Shown here in pieces: positions 51,111-59,484 of a stretch of 64,000 nt of DNA. A program made the translations under genes and the position numbers. The first letter of the stretch is position 1. Each line of letters starts with the position of its first letter. Below the pieces are notes generated by a model that ran no database searches, was not told the origin of the DNA, and saw nothing but the letters and a program-made list of their open reading frames with translations. Source of the DNA: Bradyrhizobium acaciae (GTDB lineage: Bacteria > Pseudomonadota > Alphaproteobacteria > Rhizobiales > Xanthobacteraceae); NCBI RefSeq assembly GCF_020889785.1, contig NZ_JACMYK010000028.1:1-64000 (forward strand), read 5' to 3'.

Positions 51111-52714
51111 GTCTTCGGGCATCCGTCCGCGGCGAGGCGCAGCAGCCGAACGGCCTCGTCCGTCGCCCCCTTCGCCAGTGCCAACTCACCGCCATAGAAG
51201 TGGGCTTCGCAGAGCTGCCCTCTTGTCTTGACCGGATCGGCATCGTCGGCAGCCTTCACGACAGCCTCCAACGTTGCGGTGCCGAGGAACAACCGCACGA
51301 TCGGCGCCGGCCATTGCGACATGTCAAGCCGCTTCGAGGCCTCGTCAAGCTCGCTCGGTTGGCCGGTCTTCAGACGCACGAGGTCGAGCCAGAGCTGCGT
51401 GTAGGAGTTTTTCCGGTCGAGCTCGCTTGCGCGGACCAGATCGTCGCGTGCCTCCGACAAGAGGCCGCCCTGGAAGTGAGCGACTGCGGCGACACGGTAG
51501 AGACCAGGTGCATTCGGAGCCAGCCGGATCCCCCGCTTGATATCGGATAGCGCGCGTTCGAGGTCGTCACGAGCGAGAAAGACGGCGGCACGCCCTTCAT
51601 AAGGTCCGGGAGCTTTCGGACTAAGCCGGATCGCCTGATCAAAATCTGCCGAGGCCAGCTCCAAATCGCCCTTGGCGATGCGCGCGTGGCCACGACAGAG
51701 GAGCCCAGCCGCCGCCCCGCGTTGCCCGCCGATCGCGATCGCCCGATCGCAGTCGGCAATGGCACGGTCCACTTCGTCCTTGACTTCGTAGGCCCGCCCG
51801 CGACCGACATACGCGTCGACATTGTCCGGATGAAGTGCAATGACTTGGCTGTAGTCGGCGATCGCGCCATCGACATCCCTCCTCGTCATGTAGACGGCAG
51901 CGCGCGCCAGGTATGGTCTGGGATCCTTTGAATTGAACTGAATAGCCTGGTTGAGGTCGGCCAACCCGAGCGCAAAGTCGCCGTTGGAGATGTGCACGCA
52001 GCCACGGCAGAGGAGGCCCGCGCCGGAGCCGCGTTCCGGGCTGATCTCAATCGCGCGATTGCAGTCGGCAATGGCGCGCGCCGGTTCGCCCTTCAGGTCG
52101 TAGGCCTGCCCGCGGCCGAGATATGCGGCGACATTGTCCGGATGGATGAGAAGCACATGCCCATAGTCGGCGATCGCGCGGTCGGCGTCTCTCTTCATGA
52201 TATAGGCGGCGGCCCGTCCCAGATATGCGTAGGCATCATTTGGATTGAGTTCTACGGCTCTGCCGAAGTCGGCAAGCGCCATATCGACATCGCCCTTCCG
52301 CTGATACGCCCATGCCCTGCGCACGAAGGCGATCTGATTGTTCGGATCGTGCTCGATGACGTGAGCGTAGTCTGCGATTGCCCGGTCCACCTCGCCCTTT
52401 TCAAGCAAGAACATGGCCCGCCGAAAATAGGCAAAGGTCGCACCCTGCAGATTGCCCGGTGTCGCCTCGATCACGGCCGTGCAACCCGCGATGCGATCAT
52501 CCGGGCTGATATTTGCAGTCCCGTTGCACTTGGCCGCCAGCGAAAGCTGGGCACGGACCGCTGGAATCGGCGACAGCAATACGGCAAGTGCGATCATCAT
52601 CGCCTTGGCGGCGAATCCAGGTTTAACCGGCTCTGTCACTTTGTCCCCCACGCCCACCGGGAAACTAGTAGCAAAGCCCCTGCCCGCAGCACAACCTTTC
52701 GTTGCCTGCGCCAC
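51053..52714 (-). CDS. Secreted TPR-repeat protein with internal super-repeat
   Basis: 553 residues to ATG 52714; GTG 52639 (528 residues) is also likely because a signal peptide then begins near the N-terminus (MMIALAVLLSPIPAVRA) and GGGGGAC lies just upstream. At least ten TPR units follow from about residue 95. A block of about 103 residues is repeated, once starting AYLGRGQAYDLKGEPARAIADCNRAIEI and again AYVGRGRAYEVKDEVDRAIADCDRAIAI, both containing AGLLCRG. It is probably a periplasmic scaffold. The 3' end overlaps the convergent cyclase gene. Confidence 0.88.
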   Translation of the reverse strand: MAQATKGCAAGRGFATSFPVGVGDKVTEPVKPGFAAKAMMIALAVLLSPIPAVRAQLSLAAKCNGTANISPDDRIAGCTAVIEATPGNLQGATFAYFRRAMFLLEKGEVDRAIADYAHVIEHDPNNQIAFVRRAWAYQRKGDVDMALADFGRAVELNPNDAYAYLGRAAAYIMKRDADRAIADYGHVLLIHPDNVAAYLGRGQAYDLKGEPARAIADCNRAIEISPERGSGAGLLCRGCVHISNGDFALGLADLNQAIQFNSKDPRPYLARAAVYMTRRDVDGAIADYSQVIALHPDNVDAYVGRGRAYEVKDEVDRAIADCDRAIAIGGQRGAAAGLLCRGHARIAKGDLELASADFDQAIRLSPKAPGPYEGRAAVFLARDDLERALSDIKRGIRLAPNAPGLYRVAAVAHFQGGLLSEARDDLVRASELDRKNSYTQLWLDLVRLKTGQPSELDEASKRLDMSQWPAPIVRLFLGTATLEAVVKAADDADPVKTRGQLCEAHFYGGELALAKGATDEAVRLLRLAADGCPKTYVEWAPINAELRKLDTRH

Positions 52715-52750
52715 AACGGCGGGCCGGCGACGGTATTGGCGCGATGTTGC

Positions 52751-53479
52751 CTACAGATCGAAATTCGTCGGCAGCATCACGACATCGCGGATGGTCATGC
52801 CGCGCGGCCGGGTCAGCATGAAGATCACGACTTCGGCGACTTCACTCGCTTCCAGCAGGCTTCCTGCCGCCTTCGCCTCCGCAAGCTTCTCGGGCGGCCA
52901 ATCCGCCAGCAGCGCGCTGATCACGGGCCCGGGCGAAACCGAACCGACGCGGATGCCGTACTTGAAGACCTGGCGCCGAACCGTCTGCACGAAGCAGTTG
53001 ATCGCCCATTTCGACGAGGCATAGACCGGCTCCCACGGCGTCGGGAAATGTGCGGCGAGCGAGCTGGTGACGATGATGTCGCCGGTCGCCCGCGCGATCA
53101 TGTGCGGCAGCACGTCGTGGACGTTCTTCATCACGACGTTGACGTTGAGGTTCAGCATCCGGTCGATCGCGCTTGTCTCGGCATCGACGAGGTCGCCGCC
53201 GACATAGATGCCGGCATTGGCGTGCAGGATATCGAGCTGGCCGGCCTTCTCGAGCACCTGCGGCAGCAGCGTCGCGCAGGCCTGCGGGTCGAGCAGGTCG
53301 AGCACCAGCGGGATCACCGCATTGCCGTGCTTGTCGGCGAGTGCCTCGAGCGCGGCCGCATCGCGATCGACCATCACCACGCGCGCGCCTGCCGCGAGCA
53401 TCGCCTCGCTGCTCGCAAGTCCGATGCCTGACGCCGCCCCGGTCACGGCCGCGACCTTGCCTTCCAATTGCTTCGCCAT
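52751..53479 (-). CDS. SDR family NAD(P)-dependent oxidoreductase
   Basis: 242 residues from ATG 53479 (GAGGTGGAG upstream; an earlier GTG adds three residues). Rossmann glycine motif TGAASGIGLASSEAM, NAG at HANAGIYVGG, catalytic Ser of IIVTSSLAAHF and YASSKWA (Tyr-x-x-x-Lys). Classical SDR. It may act on sugars or polyols such as ribitol or sorbitol, but the substrate is not determined. It precedes the TPR gene by 36 bases. Confidence 0.9.
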   Translation of the reverse strand: MAKQLEGKVAAVTGAASGIGLASSEAMLAAGARVVMVDRDAAALEALADKHGNAVIPLVLDLLDPQACATLLPQVLEKAGQLDILHANAGIYVGGDLVDAETSAIDRMLNLNVNVVMKNVHDVLPHMIARATGDIIVTSSLAAHFPTPWEPVYASSKWAINCFVQTVRRQVFKYGIRVGSVSPGPVISALLADWPPEKLAEAKAAGSLLEASEVAEVVIFMLTRPRGMTIRDVVMLPTNFDL

Positions 53480-53572
53480 CGTCTCCACCTCGTCAGGTCA
53501 GTGCGGCAGGCATGGCAACACATCGCGGCCGCGATGTCAGCTCACCATGCCATGAGCGACGCGCCTGTCCCG

Positions 53573-54463
53573 TCACATGCGAAGCATCGGCGGTCGCGTG
53601 GCGAAACGACGACGCAGCCACTTTGCCGCCGGTCCCACCGGCCGCTGCTTGTGCCAGACCACTTCGAGCGCGACGGGATGCGCGCCCTCGTCGAACTCCA
53701 GTTCGGGAATGGCCAGGTCCTCGGCGACCTGCGAACTCGCCATGATGTGGGCCGGGATCAGCGCCCAGCCGACGCCCTGCTTGAGGATCTGCAGGATCAC
53801 CCAATGGCTCTCGACCCACCACACCTCGGCTGCGACCCGAAGCCTGTGCCGCTCGGTGCCTTCGTTGCGCACCGTGACCATGATCTGGCGATGCCGCTTC
53901 AGCTCCTCCCAATCGACCCGCCCATGCGCCAGAGGGTGGTTCTTGCCGCATACGAGCTGCAACGGCACCCAGCCGATGGTCTTGAAGCCGAGCTCGGGCG
54001 GCAGCTGCTCCTGCCGCCACATCACGCCGACATCGGCCTTGCCGTCGAGCACGAGACGACTGACATCCTCCATGATCGGAAACAGCAGCTCCAGCTCGAC
54101 ATGGGGAAATCGCTCCGCGAATTCCGCAAACAGCTCGCCCACCGCGCTCTCCGGATACAGCTCGTCGATCGCCACCACCAGGCGCTTCTCGACATGCGCC
54201 TCGAAACTGCTGGCGACACCGATCAGGTGCTCGCGGCGGTCGAGGATCAGCTTTGCTTCCGGCAACAGCCGCGCGCCCGCTTCGGTCAGCACCGGGTTGC
54301 GACCGGCCCGGTCGAACAGCGTAACGCCGAGGTCGGTTTCCAGGTTGGCGACATGCGTGCTGACCGCCGACTGCGCCTTCTTCAGAAGCCGTGCCGCACC
54401 GGAAAACGAGCCCTGCTCGGCCGCCGCCACGAAGGATTCGAGCTGGTCCATGGAAACGGTCAT
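53573..54463 (-). CDS. LysR family regulator, divergent to PACE exporter
   Basis: 296 residues. The winged helix occupies residues about 4-63 (MDQLESFVAAAEQGSFSGAARLLKKAQSAVSTHVANLETDL), and the ligand-binding domain contains DELYPESAVGELFAEF and VWWVESHWVILQILKQGVGWALIP. It is divergent from a PACE-family exporter across 86 bases, with a long concentric palindrome between them. In Acinetobacter AceR, a LysR regulator, activates the PACE exporter gene aceI; the same arrangement suggests similar control here. Confidence 0.92.
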   Translation of the reverse strand: MTVSMDQLESFVAAAEQGSFSGAARLLKKAQSAVSTHVANLETDLGVTLFDRAGRNPVLTEAGARLLPEAKLILDRREHLIGVASSFEAHVEKRLVVAIDELYPESAVGELFAEFAERFPHVELELLFPIMEDVSRLVLDGKADVGVMWRQEQLPPELGFKTIGWVPLQLVCGKNHPLAHGRVDWEELKRHRQIMVTVRNEGTERHRLRVAAEVWWVESHWVILQILKQGVGWALIPAHIMASSQVAEDLAIPELEFDEGAHPVALEVVWHKQRPVGPAAKWLRRRFATRPPMLRM

Positions 54464-54516
54464 CTATCTCTTTTCCAGATATTACATAACTTTGTAATCC
54501 CACAATATCAGATAGA
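54463..54516. promoter_or_regulatory. Extended concentric palindrome between LysR and PACE genes
   Basis: ATTACA at 54481-54486 pairs with TGTAAT at 54493-54498 (six-base centre). Outer arms TCTATCT at 54463-54469 and AGATAGA at 54510-54516 pair around the same centre, each 11 bases from the inner arm. The region is AT-rich. This fits two LysR half-site pairs on one face of the helix. Confidence 0.65.
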
Positions 54517-54549
54517 AATCCGGTCACAACGACAAGAAAGGGTTTCAAA

Positions 54550-55011
54550 ATGTCTATGCGTTCCTTCTCCGACCGGGTCAGGCACGCAGTCCTGTTCGAA
54601 CTGATCGGTATCGCCATCTTCACGCCGGCGGCCGCCTGGCTATTCAATCAGCCGGTCGCGCACATGGGCGTCATCGGCGTCGTCTCGGCGACGGTGGCGA
54701 CGATCTGGAACTTGCTGTTCAACCTCGGCTTCGACCATGCGCTGGTCCGCTTCACCGGCCGTGTCGCCAAGACCATGCCGGTCCGCGTCGCACACGCGAT
54801 GCTGTTCGAGGCCGGCCTGATCGTGCTGCTGATCCCGTTCGTCGCCTGGTATCTCGGCGTCTCGCTGTGGGCCGCGCTGATGATGGATATCTCCATCGTG
54901 GCGTTCTATCTGGTCTACGCGTTCGTGTTCAACATCGCCTACGACCGCGTCTTCCCGGTGCGCGAGCTCGGCCCGCACGGTCGCGCGGCGAGCCGGGCCC
55001 TGCCGGCCTGA
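54550..55011 (+). CDS. PACE family efflux transporter
   Basis: A 153-residue inner-membrane protein with four helices in two BTP domains (RVRHAVLFELIGIAIFTPAAAWL and RVAHAMLFEAGLIVLLIPFVAWYL). The conserved acidic residue in the first helix (Glu in FELIGI) and the repeated FE motif fit the proteobacterial antimicrobial compound efflux family (AceI-type), which exports biocides such as chlorhexidine or, naturally, polyamines. It lies beside a divergent LysR regulator. Confidence 0.9.
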   Translation: MSMRSFSDRVRHAVLFELIGIAIFTPAAAWLFNQPVAHMGVIGVVSATVATIWNLLFNLGFDHALVRFTGRVAKTMPVRVAHAMLFEAGLIVLLIPFVAWYLGVSLWAALMMDISIVAFYLVYAFVFNIAYDRVFPVRELGPHGRAASRALPA

Positions 55012-55193
55012 TCGGCCTCTGCATTCGGCGGGGTGGATCACTCGATCCGCCGCGCTCCGCACCCTGACACCGCGCCAATATTCCTGAAGGTAGCGCCTGC
55101 ACACAAGTTCCGCCGTGCCGCACACTTAAACTGGTTTGATCCGGATCAAGCATCATGGAATGCTTGACGCCGAGATGCCCGTCAGAGGCTGCC

Positions 55194-55224
55194 AAACGGC
55201 CAACAATGCCAAAACGGCCAACAA
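55194..55224 (+). repeat. Short tandem repeat near ribosome site
   Basis: AAACGGCCAACAA at 55194-55206 and again at 55212-55224, period 18 bases, just upstream of the binding-protein gene at 55243. Confidence 0.6.
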
Positions 55225-55242
55225 GAAGAAGCGGAGGACGCA

Positions 55243-56469
55243 ATGACAAGCAACCGTTCACCCCGGCCGACCCGCCGTGATCTCATCAAGGGTACTGCTG
55301 CCACGTCAGCCGCGCTGCTGCTCGGCAGGCCCGCGATCGCCAAAGGCAAGACCGAGATCGTCATCGGCAACATCGACGCCTATTCGGGACCGGCTGCGGT
55401 CTATTCGTCGATCGGCCGCACGCCCGGCGGCTATTTCAAGATGATCAACGAGCAAGGCGGCATCAACGGCCGCATGATCAAGTACATCACCTATGACGAC
55501 GCCTACAGCCCGGCCAAGACCGTGGAGCAGGCGCGCAAGCTGGTCGAAGGCGACGAGGTCGATGTCCTGTTCTCGCCGCTCGGTGCGCCCACCAATGCCG
55601 CGATCATGAAATACATGAACCAGAAGAAGGTCCCGCACCTCTTCATCGCCTCGGGTGCCACCAAGTTCGGCGACTACAAGAATTTCCCGTACACGATGGG
55701 CTTCATGCCCTGCTACCAGATCGAGGGGCGCACCTTCGCGCAACACGTGCTGGCGACGCAGCCGGACGCGAAGATCGGCATCATCTACCAGAACGACGAC
55801 TTCGGCCGTGACGTGTTGAAGGGTTTCAAGGACGGGCTCGGCGCCAAGACATCCTCGATCGTAGCCGAGCTGTCCTATGAGACCTCGGATCCGACCATCG
55901 ACAGCCAGGTGGTGCGATGCAAATCCGCCGGCGCCACCGTGTTCATGAGCATGACCACGCCGAAATTCGCAGCGCAAGGCATCAAGAAGATCGCCGAGCT
56001 GAACTGGCAACCGACGCACTATATCGGCAACAACGCGTCGTCCGCGGGCTCGACCCTGAAGGCTGCGGGCTTCGACATCTCCAAGGGCGTCATCTCGAGC
56101 GCCTACATGAAGGACCCCGTCGATGCCGCCTGGGACGGCGATCCCGCGGTCGTGAAATGGCGCGCCTTCCTCGACAAATACGATCCGGCGGCCGCCAAGA
56201 ACGACATCTACGCCGCGATCGCCTATGTCGTCAGCCAGGTGATGGTTCAGGTGCTCAAGCAGTGCGGCGACGATGTCTCGTCCGAAAGCATCATCAAGCA
56301 GGCGGCTAACCTGAAGGATTTCGAATCCGACCTCTTGCTGTCAGGCATCAAGGTCAACACCTCGCCGACCGACCACTACCCGCTGGAGCAGTTGCAGCTG
56401 GTCCGTTTCAACGGCGAACGCTACGAAATCCTGGGGCCAGTGATCGACGGCGGCATCTCGAAGGCGTGA
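55243..56469 (+). CDS. Branched-chain amino-acid-type ABC substrate-binding protein
   Basis: 408 residues, twin-arginine signal (RRDLIKG at residues 11-17, hydrophobic part TAATSAALLLG). The mature fold contains IVIGNIDAYSGPAAVYSSIGR, NEQGGINGRMIKYITYDDAYSP and YQNDDFGRDVLKGF, typical of Peripla_BP_6 receptors that bind amino acids, amides or aromatic acids. No permease or ATPase gene is adjacent, so it is an orphan receptor. GGAGG lies nine bases before the ATG. The next SDR gene is 33 bases after it. Confidence 0.9.
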   Translation: MTSNRSPRPTRRDLIKGTAATSAALLLGRPAIAKGKTEIVIGNIDAYSGPAAVYSSIGRTPGGYFKMINEQGGINGRMIKYITYDDAYSPAKTVEQARKLVEGDEVDVLFSPLGAPTNAAIMKYMNQKKVPHLFIASGATKFGDYKNFPYTMGFMPCYQIEGRTFAQHVLATQPDAKIGIIYQNDDFGRDVLKGFKDGLGAKTSSIVAELSYETSDPTIDSQVVRCKSAGATVFMSMTTPKFAAQGIKKIAELNWQPTHYIGNNASSAGSTLKAAGFDISKGVISSAYMKDPVDAAWDGDPAVVKWRAFLDKYDPAAAKNDIYAAIAYVVSQVMVQVLKQCGDDVSSESIIKQAANLKDFESDLLLSGIKVNTSPTDHYPLEQLQLVRFNGERYEILGPVIDGGISKA

Positions 56470-56502
56470 TCGCGATCGAGAGGAAGCGCGAAAGGAGTTT
56501 TC

Positions 56503-57273
56503 ATGGCAGGCATTCTGGACGGCAAGGCTGCATTGGTGACGGGTGGCGGCTCCGGCATCGGTCGGGCAACGGCGATTGCCATGGCGCGCGAAGGCGCGCG
56601 CGTCGCGGTGTCCGACCTGTCAAAGGACGGCATCGATGAGACGGTCGCCCTCATCAACGCCGCGGGCGGCCAATCGATCGCGATCCGAGGCGACGTCACC
56701 GACGAGGCTGAGGTCGCCAACATGGTAGCGCGCACGGTATCGGCGTTTGGGCGCATCGATTGCGCGTTCAACAATGCCGGCGTGGCCGGACGATCCGTCG
56801 GCCCGCCCGGCCAGCGCATCCATGAGCTCACGCAGCCCACCGTGGCGAAGATGTTCTCGGTGAATCTGATGGGCGTGTTCCTGTGCCTGAAATACGAAAT
56901 CGCGCAGATGCTGAAGCAGGGTGGCGGCGGCGCGATCGTCAACACCGCCTCGATCGCCGGGCTGGTCGGTCTCGCCACGTCGGGCCACTACGTGGCGACC
57001 AAGCACGGTGTCGTCGGGCTGACCAAGTCGGCCGCGATCGAATACGCCCAGGACGGCATCCGCGTGAATTGCGTCAATCCCGGATACATCAAGACGCCGA
57101 TGACCAGGGAGACGATGGACGAACGTTACGACGAAATCATCGCCAAGGTGCCGGTCCGTCGCCTGGGCGTGCCCGAGGAAATCGCGGAGGCCGTGGTTTG
57201 GATGTGCTCGGACAAGGCGTCCTTCATGACGGGCGCATCGCAGGTGATCGACGGCGGCTACAGCGCCGCCTGA
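56503..57273 (+). CDS. SDR family oxidoreductase (Gly-rich, classical)
   Basis: 256 residues. TGGGSGIGRATAIAMA nucleotide-binding motif, NNAG in FNNAGVAGRS, catalytic Ser in VNTASIAGL and YVATKHG (Tyr-x-x-x-Lys). Ends DGGYSAA, the usual SDR C-terminal. Starts 33 bases after the binding-protein gene, so co-transcription is likely, and its substrate may be what that receptor imports (inference). Confidence 0.92.
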   Translation: MAGILDGKAALVTGGGSGIGRATAIAMAREGARVAVSDLSKDGIDETVALINAAGGQSIAIRGDVTDEAEVANMVARTVSAFGRIDCAFNNAGVAGRSVGPPGQRIHELTQPTVAKMFSVNLMGVFLCLKYEIAQMLKQGGGGAIVNTASIAGLVGLATSGHYVATKHGVVGLTKSAAIEYAQDGIRVNCVNPGYIKTPMTRETMDERYDEIIAKVPVRRLGVPEEIAEAVVWMCSDKASFMTGASQVIDGGYSAA

Positions 57274-57368
57274 TCTTCTGAAGAACCCTCAGGCGAAGGA
57301 AATCGAAGTCAGGGATCAGGACTGTCGCGCAAAGGAATTTCTGCCGAACGCGCAAGCCGACATCCCCG

Positions 57369-59072
57369 CTACTTTTTCAGATGGTGCCAAATCCCGTCCC
57401 AGGCGGGTCCCGGCGGGTCGGAGCGCAACAGACCGATCCGTTGCAAGAAGGCTTGCGCCGGTCCGTCGTCGGGCGCGATCTGCAAGCACTCTTCGATCGC
57501 AGCCAGCGCGCCGTCCCAATCCTGCTTGCGATAGGCGACGAGGACAGCTGCAAACTTTTCGCGCAATTCGCTCTGAGCGGGCTCGAGCTGTCCGGCTGGC
57601 GCCATGAGCTCGTAGATGCGGACCGGCTCTGTCTTGCCGGCCACCGTGATGAAGTCGAGCTCTCGCGCCTCAATGTCGGCTTGGGCAAGCCGATAGGTTT
57701 CCTCGCTGATCAGGATCAGGGTGCCGTACACCTTGTTGAGCCCCTCCAGCCGCGACGCCAGATTGACGCTGTCGCCGATGACCGTATAAGAGCGCGCCGC
57801 CTCTGATCCGATCGTCCCGACGACGGCATCACCCGTGGCGATACCCATCCGGATCACGAGTTCGGGCGCATTCCGCCGCATGCCGGTTATTTCAGGCAAT
57901 CGCGACCGGAGGACCGAAACGGCTTGCTGCTGTGCAAGGGCGGCGCAGCACGCATCGCGGGCATGATCGTCTCCTCCCGAGAATGGGGCGACCCAGAACG
58001 CCATCACGGCATCCCCGATATATTTGTCGATGATCCCGCGGTTGGCGTGAATGACATTTGCGATCGTACCGAAATACTCATTGAGAAGATTAACGATGGT
58101 TCCGGCCGTGAGCTGCTCACTGATGCCTGTAAAATGCTTGATGTCCGAGAAGAAGATCGAGAGGTTACGTCGCTCGGCCTGATCGGCCCCGCTGGCGATC
58201 AACCGGCTGACAAGCCTGGGGTCGAGGAATTTCCCGAACGTATCCTTCAGCCGGTCGCGTTCGCGCAGCTCCTCGAGCATGCGATTGAAGGCTTGTGCCA
58301 ATTCGCCGACCTCGTCTCGGGTACGGATCGAGACCGGTTGGACATCGCCCCCAACCTCAACAGCCCTGGTACTCGCAACGAGTTGTCGCAAGCCGGCAAC
58401 GACGCGCGTCGACCCGACTGCGCTGATGCCAAGGCCGAGAGCGCAAGCCGCGACGAACAACGCGAAGCTCAGATAAGCGTTGAGCCGCTGTCGCCCAAGC
58501 ACTGTGTTCGTCGATCGACTCGTCAGATTGCTTAGATCGTGACGGATTTGCGAGAGGTCGGGACCAAAAGCCTGGGCGAACCGGGCGAACCCGAGAGAAG
58601 TCTGCCGAGCTTCATCGCGCCTGCCTGCCTGGGCCGCAGCCAGCGTCGTCTCCCCGACCGTAATGAATTCTTCCAGGCTTCGCTCGAGATATTTGAGGAC
58701 TCCGCCGATCCGCGCCAGCTCGATGCGATCATTGGCTTCGTAGCTCGTGTCCCGAATGGCTTTCGCTACCAAGGCGTCGCTCGTTGTCACGGTGCTCCGC
58801 ATTTCGTCCGCCAGCGCCTTTATCTCCGCTGCGGCGGTCTTATGTTCGTCGGGAGTGAAGTCCGAGCGCAGCACGCGCAGGATTCGAAGCTCATATCTGT
58901 CGGTATCGACGTCGAGTTCAGCGATCAGATTGGATAACGGCAGCTCATATTGGTAGATGTTCGCGAGCTGATCGCGATCGAGCTTTTGAGTGTATGCCAG
59001 CGCGCCGACGACGGCCCCAAACAACGCTAACAGGATACCGGCAAGCAGAAAGAATTTCTTTCGAATGGTCAT
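57369..59072 (-). CDS. Membrane adenylate/guanylate cyclase (class III) with HAMP
   Basis: 567 residues. Two helices (near 8-27 and 205-228) bracket a periplasmic sensor of about 175 residues. A HAMP linker follows (DEVGELAQAFNRMLEELRERD), then a class III cyclase domain. The metal-binding Asp pair is in FFSDIKHFTGISE and KYIGDAVMAFW, and NLASRLEG supplies the Asn and Arg of the active site. It makes a cyclic nucleotide; which base is not resolved. A C-terminal helical tail has a TPR-like pattern (AAIEECLQIAPDDGPAQAFL). It stands alone between convergent SDR and repeat-rich DNA. Confidence 0.92.
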   Translation of the reverse strand: MTIRKKFFLLAGILLALFGAVVGALAYTQKLDRDQLANIYQYELPLSNLIAELDVDTDRYELRILRVLRSDFTPDEHKTAAAEIKALADEMRSTVTTSDALVAKAIRDTSYEANDRIELARIGGVLKYLERSLEEFITVGETTLAAAQAGRRDEARQTSLGFARFAQAFGPDLSQIRHDLSNLTSRSTNTVLGRQRLNAYLSFALFVAACALGLGISAVGSTRVVAGLRQLVASTRAVEVGGDVQPVSIRTRDEVGELAQAFNRMLEELRERDRLKDTFGKFLDPRLVSRLIASGADQAERRNLSIFFSDIKHFTGISEQLTAGTIVNLLNEYFGTIANVIHANRGIIDKYIGDAVMAFWVAPFSGGDDHARDACCAALAQQQAVSVLRSRLPEITGMRRNAPELVIRMGIATGDAVVGTIGSEAARSYTVIGDSVNLASRLEGLNKVYGTLILISEETYRLAQADIEARELDFITVAGKTEPVRIYELMAPAGQLEPAQSELREKFAAVLVAYRKQDWDGALAAIEECLQIAPDDGPAQAFLQRIGLLRSDPPGPAWDGIWHHLKK

Positions 59073-59484
59073 GGACGCTATTGCCCCCGCAACTCGCAGC
59101 GAGACGAGCGGTCAATCGCTTTCAGGTCCAACCACCGCGGCACCACGCGGTCCAACGGCATTAGATCGGCCGACGGAGGCCGACTCAAGGTTAAAGTTGG
59201 CTTCCCTCACGCGCCGATCACCGAGTTGAAAAGCAAAGCTCGGACAGATCGTGTCGCGAGAATGCCGGTGCATGATCAGAAGCCTTGCAACACATTCGGC
59301 GTCGTCCTGGCGAAAGCCAGGACCCATTACCCCGAATGCCGGTTGTTGCACGACGCTGGGGCCGCGATCCCATTCACAATCCAATGGGGTGGTTATAGGT
59401 CCTGGCTTTCGCCAGGACGACGCATGGAAACAGTCGCGTCCTCAATCGCCGTCTTGCCCCGCGGACCAAGACGCTACGAAAAAC
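59073..59484. other. Intergenic region with repeat
   Basis: No gene accepted. It holds the palindromic repeat at 59300-59422; the remaining bases show no features. Plus-strand frames crossing it, including one reading into the next kilobases, are shadows of minus-strand trmJ. Confidence 0.6.
59300..59422. repeat. CGTCGTCC...GGACGACG repeat
   Basis: Arms CGTCGTCCTGGCGAAAGCCAG and its complement CTGGCTTTCGCCAGGACGACG are perfect over about 20 bases and flank a 70-base middle. Inner GGACCCAT/ATAGGTCC links it to the copy at 43694. Confidence 0.85.

Noticed and set aside
53573..54463. LysR start at an internal ATG (54451)
   Set aside because: The upstream ATG 54463 gives the usual family N-terminus with only four extra residues, although its first base touches the palindrome; the alternative was left as a minor uncertainty.
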